From: Xestospongia bergquistia
Taxonomy: Eukaryota; Porifera; Demospongiae; Haplosclerida; Petrosiidae
Length of the DNA stretch: 64,000 bases
Direction: 5' to 3'
Assembly (NCBI GenBank): GCA_963965975.1
Contig: OZ014413.1
Location: 1,304,501-1,368,500 of the forward strand
Shown here: positions 56,890 to 64,000 of the stretch, piece after piece
Layout of the letters: every line of letters starts with the position of its first letter
Position numbering within the stretch: the stretch's first letter is position 1
Notes under the pieces: model-generated
Seen by the model: the letters and a program-made list of their open reading frames with translations, nothing else
Told to the model about the DNA's origin: nothing
The model's database searches: none
Made by a program: the position numbers and the translations under genes

Positions 56890-58456
56890 AGATTATTCCT
56901 CCTCATGATAGAGGAATATCTGACTACATTAATGCTAACCTTACTCCTTGGTCAACTTCATGGGATACAACAGTTTTAACCAATAATCCATTAATTTTTG
57001 AACATTATAAGGAAATTAGAGACAGCTATTTCTCATCTTTGTTAAAATATTGTTATAGAAGAGATAAGAACAGACGGAGTCCAGTCACTTGTGTATATAC
57101 AGCAATGCATGGTGTGGGATACCCATTTGTAAAGATGGCATTTGAAACGTTTAATTTACCAGAAATAGTACCAGTTAAAGAACAGGTTAGTACACATTTA
57201 AATAATAACAATAAGAAATTAATTTATTGTTAACAGCATTGATAACAACTGATTATTAGTTAATTAATATACATGTACATGTATTTGTTAATTTACATGT
57301 AGGTGGAGCCTGATCCAGATTTCCCAACAGTTAAATATCCTAATCCAGAAGAAGGAAAAAGTGCATTGGTAAAATCACCTATAATGATATTCATAGTTTG
57401 TTCATTATGATGTCATATTACATCATTATTTTAGGATTTAGGAATAGCCACAGCAGAACGTCTTGGGCATAAAATTATAATAGCTAATGATCCTGATGCT
57501 GATAGATTTACTTTGGCGGAAAAACAACCTGGAGATGACATGACACCATGGAGAATATTTAATGGAAATGAGATTGGAGCTATTTTAGCATGGTGGGCTT
57601 TTGAGAACTACAGGTTGAAAAATCCTCAGTTTGATGGTAAGTTAGATGGTTAGCTTTAAAATTAGAGCATTCTCTCTCTCTCTCTCTTTTTCTCAGGTTC
57701 TAAAACTCATGTTATTACGAGTACAGTATCTTCTAAACTGTTAAAAACAATGGCAGAAGTTGAAGGAATTCAATTTCAGGTAACAAAGCTAAACTATTAC
57801 ATTTACAAATTCTATTAATTGGAATGAACTAATTTCTGTTTATGCTAAGACTTTTTCTTTGTAAATATTTTCTCTTTTACAATATTCAATAGCTTACAAT
57901 TGAAAATTTAGAAGTAAAACAAATTTATAATGTATAATAAACAAGATTATAATTGAAAATAATCATCCTGTAATTATTCCCAAAGACTTAACAGTGATTT
58001 AAAAATTACAAAGATTTTATAATTATATGCAATGTCTGCGTAAAAACTAAAAAAATAGCTATTTTTCAAAGTTAATATGAACAGATCTTACTTACTTTAC
58101 TTCATGTACTGTAATTTATTTCCATTTAGGAAACTTTAACTGGATTTAAGTGGATGGGTAACGTCTGTCATGATCTCCTTGAGAAAGGACATGAAGTCCT
58201 TTTTGCTTTTGAAGAGGCAATAGGATTTATGTTTGGTACAACTGTCCTTGATAAAGATGGCGTTAGTGCTGCTGTAGTGGCTGGAGAACTGGCGGGATAT
58301 TTATACGAGAATGGGAAAACATTTAGTACTTTGTTAGAAGAGATATATTTGAAATATGGTCGTTTTGTGTCTGATAATTCATATTTTATCTGTAACTCCA
58401 AAGAGACCATTTCACAATTATTTGAGAGACTTAGAAAAGATAAAAAGGTACCTAAA

Positions 58457-58488
<32 letters not shown>

Positions 58489-58997
58489 CTCACCATCTCT
58501 CCATATATCATCAGTCATTATCTATTGTCTTTGCTAGTATCCTGAGACATGTGGTACAGCTCGTGTTATAAGTGTGTGTGATTTAACAGTTGGGTATGAC
58601 AGTACCAGACCACCTGATTTCCAGCCTGTAAGTATAGGAACCAGATCTGGACAAATGGTATTATATATTCTCAATAGATTTTACCAGTAGATCCAACCAG
58701 TCAACTGATTACATTTCAGTTGGATAATCGTTGTGAGTTCACTCTTCGTACATCAGGAACAGAACCCAAGATTAAGTACTATGTCTATATGTCTGGTCCA
58801 CCTGGCATCTAGTAAGTTATAATAATAAATACCTATAATGAACAGATGATACATTATATACATGTACATGTAATTTTGTCGTTTTCACTAGTACTCCTGA
58901 AGAGTCACTTAAGACAACACTTCGTGAAACTGTACATAATATTATAAGTGACTTTTTGCAGCCCGATTATTTTGGACTTATCCCAAGGTCACCGTAA
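55046..58997 (+). CDS. PGM2: Phosphoglucomutase 2 / phosphopentomutase
   Basis: Fourteen exons: 55046-55132, 55223-55322, 55571-55638, 56264-56358, 56403-56487, 56715-56822, 56892-57185, 57303-57368, 57435-57636, 57697-57779, 58130-58447, 58538-58657, 58720-58811 and 58892-58997. Together they encode 607 residues, close to human PGM2 (612). An upstream in-frame ATG at 55031 would add five residues. The four alpha-PGM domains are visible: RMTFGTAG near the start, the phosphoserine loop [14 protein letters not shown], the metal loop NDPDADRF, the sugar-binding [10 protein letters not shown] and the phosphate-binding [12 protein letters not shown]. All key residues are present. The cytosolic enzyme interconverts ribose-1-P/ribose-5-P (and deoxyribose or glucose phosphates). 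CT repeats sit before several exons and may serve as polypyrimidine tracts. Divergent from grhl. Confidence 0.95.
56144..56257. repeat. (CT)n repeat at a PGM2 splice acceptor
   Basis: About 110 bp of ctctct words, ending 6 bp before the acceptor of exon 4; it probably acts as an extended polypyrimidine tract. Shorter CT runs precede exons 7 (to 56889) and 10 (to 57694) and follow exon 11 (58460-58480). Confidence 0.85.
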
Positions 58998-59398
58998 CTA
59001 TGGAAACTATTATTGACTCTATAATATTTGGCATTATTTATCCTTCATCAAATGGTTTTGTTTTATAAAATTGTTTGCTTATTAAACCATAATATTGTTA
59101 AGATATTATAATTTTATATTAATTTTAATACTGTAACGTTAGTTTTGTTAATGGACATTGTATTCTTGACTTGTTTTATGGGTGTTGTCATTAGTTTGAA
59201 GATAAGCAAGTAATTTTTTTAAAAATATTCAGTAATAAAAACTAATTAATGTTGTATTAAGTGTAAGATACTCCTCCACTTACTATAAATACTGTTTGCA
59301 GCAAAAGAAAAGTCTACTTCACAGTAAGTCTATTTGCTTTATTAATATTGTTTTATTTACTTATTTTGCAGCTCATACTTCACAGCTTGTAAGCAGCC

Positions 59399-61540
59399 AT
59401 GGCTACTAGTAATACATTGTATGAAGAGAAGTTGAGAGAGAAACCAACTCTTGATGAGTTATGTGAACATGTCAATATTGGTACTAAATGGTATACATTT
59501 GGTGTACTCCTCAAGTTAGATATAACTAAACTAAATGCTATTGAAGAACTGAATAGAGATGTTGATGTTAAAACTTTAAAGATGTTTCAGCTCTGGCTGA
59601 ATACCAACCCTGAAGCTATGAGAATGCAAATTGTGGATGCTTTAAAGAAGGAAGTCATTGGAGTGGTGACTCTTGCTGAAAAATATGAGAAGATATTGAG
59701 AGAGTCTTGTGTTATTACTACTGGTAAGTATTGTAAAACTACAACTCACGTTTGTAATGATAATAAATATATATGGATGTTAACGTTTTACTGTAAAAAC
59801 ATAGAACCAGGTATGGACCAAGAGATGAGTAAAATTGTAGAATTGAGAATAAAACTTGATACATTGAATAATCAGAAGACAGCAGAGATAGAACAGTTGC
59901 AATTTAAACTCAAGCAAAAAGAAGGTAACATTTTAACATGCTTCATTTGTAGTTAAGTATTTATATTTAGTTGAACTTCACTCAGTAAAAGAAACATTAA
60001 CACAGAAACAACTGGATATAAATGAATTGAAACAGATTCTCAAAGGAAAAGAAGGTATGAAACATCAATAGCACTGAAATAGTGTTAATACTCACAGTGA
60101 CTGAATAAGATCCCCTTCACTTCATCAGCAGAATTTTAAAACAATGGGATAATAAGAGTTTTCAAATTTTTAAATAAACTGTCATGAGTAGCAGTGGACT
60201 TATAAGTATACTATGACCATTGTAACACTTCTAACAAGCCATTTAAATAAACTAGACAGTACCGTGAATATTTCTAAAAATGCTTCTTGATTTATCTATG
60301 CTTTATGTGCAGAGACATTGGAAACACTCGGAGAAACATTAAAGAACGAGCAAGTTCAGATGAGTAAGCTGAAATATAAACTGAAAACACAACATACCAT
60401 TAACAGAGAGATGAAAATTGAGGTAGACAGCTTGAAATCTACCATCAGACAAATTGAAAATGCAAGAGATAGTAAGATTTAAATACATCAATATAATTAT
60501 GTGTCGTTATACATGTACATGTACACAATAATGCATGTAAATTAACATGTGAAATAATATAACAGCTGGTAATATTGAATTCTACTTATATGGAAATTTT
60601 TAATTTCTTAGATGATGAGAAGGAATATTTGTCTGTGTTAGCCAAGATATTGGAAGAAAACGAAATGTTAAAAGAGACAGTTAGATCACTCATATCACAA
60701 CTTCAGGAAAAGGAAGAACAAAATTTTCAATTAAAAAGCACCAGAGGTATTATTTATGTTATATACTGTATTATATAATTTGTCTTCTTATAATTTAGGG
60801 CGAGGTTTTTCTTCAGATAGTGGCTATCATTCAAGCTCAATGTTATCTGAAGAACTAGATTTATATTTTGAGGAACGTCATGCAAAGACTACAGAAGTCA
60901 AAGAAAGTTAGTAATTTATAATGACACACATATCTTATATGGTATCTATTATTATCAATAAAATATTTTTACTTGTACTGTAGGTAGTGATCATGTTAAG
61001 TGGTATGGTGATGGCGTTGATCTTATCTCACCTACAATTCAAGAATGTGAAGAGGTTGTTAGTATAATGAAGAAGCAACAAAAATACTGGAAGATTTATT
61101 TCAAAACATCATCTCCAGACAGTGTACTAAATGTCTTATGTAATCTCAATGACATTCTAGTGAGGGGGCTTGATATACGTGATACACCTCTTGATAGTTG
61201 TTGCATCTCTGAATTATCACATTTATTGACTTACAACAAAACAATGGAGTATTTACGTATTCTTTCTTCTCCTCTTCCACCTAAGGGTCTGGAGATGATT
61301 ACTAATGCTCTTTCTACTAATACCACACTCAAATCGTTAGGATTTTGGCATGATCTTAATATCACAGACGAAGATATACCTCACATCTCTACCCTGTTAT
61401 CAGGAAATAAAACATTGGAAGAGTTACGTCTTTATTCCTGTTCTAATATTACCGAACTAGGAAGACAACAACTTTCTGAAGTTTTAAATGGAAACAAAAC
61501 AATACTTACTTTATATGTTAACAATTGTTTTCTTCGTTAA
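59399..61540 (+). CDS. Death domain - coiled coil - LRR protein
   Basis: Seven exons, 59399-59723, 59805-59924, 59971-60054, 60313-60471, 60612-60746, 60799-60906 and 60984-61540, give 495 residues. Residues about 14-100 form a death domain (LDELCEHVNIGTKWYTFGVL, helix pattern and the W in QLWLNTNPEA). Residues about 115-290 are heptad-rich coiled coil spread over exons 2-5. A Ser-rich linker (GFSSDSGYHSSSMLSEELD) follows. The last exon encodes ribonuclease-inhibitor-type leucine-rich repeats (LEMITNALSTNTTLKSLGF; HISTLLSGNKTLEELRL). It resembles an NLR without a NACHT domain. It likely assembles by the coiled coil and signals through death-fold contacts in the cytoplasm; the ligand is unknown. 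It is adjacent to a paralogous death-domain gene. Confidence 0.85.
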
Positions 61541-61953
61541 CTATTGTTAGTGTTTTTTTATAGTTTTATTTATTATAATTACGTGTGAACATGGAATTGT
61601 TACTAAGTTCACCTTTGTGTGTATGGCAATTACAATACATGTAGATTACTTCAAAGATCTGTGATGATTTAGTTACCAGCTGTAACTGTAATCATATACC
61701 CTTGAGTTTACCAAATATATAGTTATGTTCTCTGGTCTGTCAATCATTTGAGTCAAGATGAGTGGACACAAGTTGGCTTTGTATCCTCCATAAACAATCT
61801 GCTTCATATGATCTAGTTATGTAACCTAAAAACAGCAAAAGTAATAAACATTTTATATACTAGATCCAATTTAATTAATGGGGCATCACCTGAGGAGGAG
61901 GAGTAAAGAGCAAATTCCTATAATACTATTGTAGTTAATTTAGCATATCAGGA

Positions 61954-64000
61954 ATGGCTACCAGACATGATACGTCATACGAGGAGAAATTAAAAGAAAA
62001 ACCATCTCTTGATGAGTTATGTGAACATGTCAGAGTTGGTACTAATTGGTACAAGTTTGGTGTACTCCTCAAGCTAGATACTACTAAACTAGATGCTATT
62101 GAAGAACTGAATAAAGATGTTGACTTTAAAATTTTGAAGATGTTTCAGTTATGGCTGAATACCAACCCCACTGCTACCAGAAAACAAATTATTGATGCTC
62201 TGAGAAAAGATGTCATGGAAGGAATGACTATTGCTACCAATTATGTCTTAGCTTTAGGAGGACCTCCTCATGCTACAGGTAAGTAATTATACTAGTATTA
62301 GACAGAGAACACAATCATACTATGGATGAAGTTCTTTGATAAAATGGTGCCTATAGTGTCTCTGTTGCCCAATAATGCAAATAGGGTTTGTGGTACACAA
62401 TAACAAGTCCCAATGGTGCCTGTATCCTCTATGTGTCCAATGGTGTCCATAATGTATATGTGTAGTGCCCCTAAGTTTTCTAATGGTACCCGTAGTCACT
62501 GTGGTGCCTAATGGTGTCCGTATTCTCTGTGGTCCTATGCCTATGGTACCTAACATGCCCATAGTGTTATGTGGTACCCAATGATGCCCATAGTTTCTCT
62601 AGCTAGTATTATTTAACTATATATTTTTGAGAATCTTATGACATTTTTATGCAGATATCAATCAAAAACTTGACGTAATACCTACAGATAAATCTAGTTG
62701 TGAAGAGTATGCTATTGCTATATTTAATCATCATTATGGTCAGCTATCTCAATCTCTTCAAGATTCTATTAGTGTTGCTCATATTCTTCATGAAGAAGAG
62801 ATATTATCAGAGACACTACTTGAGCATATTGAGTCCACCAAGTCAGCCACTGAGAGAAGAGCATTTCTGTTATCTGCTATTTGTGGTGCTATTCATATTA
62901 GCCACTATAATCTTAAAGTGTTTGCCAGTGTACTTTTAAAGTTCACAGACAATGTACCATTAGCTAATGCTATCTTGAATGATTATAGTAAGTTTTTACA
63001 GTAACATTCTATAATAGTTATTTTACTACTTTATAAACAGTGTCATTGTTCCAAGAAAGAGTTACAATCAGACAGGAATTCTTGTGCCATTCTAAATACT
63101 AATGAATTCATGTTCATACATTAATACAATTAAGGGCTTTTGATTCCATCTATGTACCTTAATAAAATAGTTCAATAATTGTATGTTTTTTAATAGACAG
63201 AACATTTCATCAAAATCAAATTGGTTGTCAAGATAAAGAGGCTTACTACTATAATGGTCAGACATTTTAAATACTTATACATGATCATTGTTGACTAAAT
63301 AGAAACAGGTGTACTGCCTACTTCTCCTGTCATAGCAGCAGTGTCAGGTGAACCAACTCAAAGTAAGTTATGGTTACATAATGTCTTCAAAAATAGATAG
63401 GCAATGTTAGTATTATGGAATGATGTAGATTGAAATAAAAATCATTTTATTATAGTTACAATTTGTATGTAGTATTTGTATTATATTGATATGCAAAAGT
63501 TTTATCAAGAAAGAATTATGCAATTAAATTTGTTAAGATAGTGACTCTATGTCTTCAAACATAATGGTGTCATTACTAAATGGTACTCAATCTCAAAATA
63601 AAACAAGTGCACATATGCACACAGTGTTTACATTTAATTCTTAATAGATGCTAGCATTCTAATTCCTCAAGCTATGGGAAAAAAATTTAACGAAATCAGA
63701 GGGAAATGTGGACGGATATTCTTCAAAGTTCGATGTACTATTCTAAATAACCCACCACCTATCAAAGACATTAAAATCTTACTTCAAGATTGCTATACAG
63801 ACCTTAAATCTCAATTAGTTAATGTTAATACCATTGATGAAATATTAGATATAGTGCGAGACAAGTGTACCCTCACTGATATCAGTTATCTGGAAACAAT
63901 AGTAGAGGAACTTGACATCAAAGAAGCCAAAGTCCATATTCAGGCATACAAAATATCTATCGAAGCATTTTGTACAACTGTGTCTGTTCGTCTCTGTCTT
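61954..64000 (+). CDS. Death domain / CARD-like protein (3' end outside window)
   Basis: Exons 61954-62278, 62655-62987, 63197-63256, 63303-63362 and 63648 to beyond 64000. Exon 1 is 325 nt, exactly as in the upstream gene, and encodes the same death domain (LDELCEHVRVGTNWYKFGVL). Exon 2 encodes a six-helix segment of about 100 residues (LSQSLQDSISVAHILHEEEI) that looks like a CARD-type death fold. Two 60-nt linker exons follow. The last visible exon (CGRIFFKVRCTILNNPP; DKCTLTDISYLETIVEELDI) resembles the region that precedes NACHT domains in sponge NLR-like proteins, so a NACHT may lie downstream (inference). Confidence 0.75.
62330..62600. repeat. Degenerate ~30-bp repeat in intron 1 of the death/CARD gene
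   Basis: Words such as aatggtgcct, aatggtgtcc and tggtaccca recur about every 25-30 bp across the intron, with drift between copies. An antisense ORF here is an artefact of the repeat. Confidence 0.7.

Noticed and set aside
57839..58129. Possible extra exon in the PGM2 intron
   Set aside because: AT-rich with stops in all frames; the flanking exons join in phase and match family spacing without it.
62320..62562. Minus-strand 80-residue ORF rich in Gly, Thr and His
   Set aside because: It is a reading of a degenerate repeat inside an intron.

Overview
The window looks like nuclear DNA of a demosponge, with a gene style close to Amphimedon queenslandica. That is an inference from four things: AT-rich sequence, many short GT..AG introns, animal genes (grainyhead-type factor, PGM2, CPOX), and lineage-expanded death-domain and DM9-repeat families. 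No rRNA, tRNA or CRISPR was seen.

Region 1 (1-22.4 kb, + strand) is a tandem array of small four-transmembrane (4TM) genes of no family I recognise. Two architectures alternate. Type A has four exons: an acidic N-terminus, a Cys-rich juxtamembrane exon, a 66-nt TM1 exon and an exon with TM2-TM4. Type B has five exons: a 63-64 residue N-terminal domain, a 22-nt microexon, a Cys-rich exon, a 66-69 nt TM1 exon and a TM2-TM4 exon. All copies share intron phases and one Cys in each predicted outer loop. The array holds recent duplications, an orphan two-exon cassette, exon relics, one pseudogene and several MITE-like foldbacks.

Region 2 (22.6-35.1 kb) holds six two-exon genes for proteins with two DM9 repeats and an aerolysin/natterin-like pore-forming domain. 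The first is on the minus strand and head-to-head with the second; the other four follow in tandem on the plus strand. At its far end (35.36 kb) is a small soluble gene whose first exon resembles the N-terminal domain of the type B 4TM proteins.

Region 3 (37-59 kb) is more ordinary: an unrecognised minus-strand gene, single-exon CPOX (haem synthesis), a minus-strand grainyhead-like gene of at least 16 exons, and a 14-exon PGM2. The last two share a divergent promoter region. Several tandem repeats and foldbacks lie in introns and spacers.

Region 4 (59.4-64 kb) has two genes whose first exon is a death domain of identical length: a death/coiled-coil/LRR protein and a death/CARD-like protein that runs off the window. 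Regions 1, 2 and 4 have the look of fast-evolving surface, pore-forming and death-fold families, plausibly immune or self/non-self related; this is inference only.
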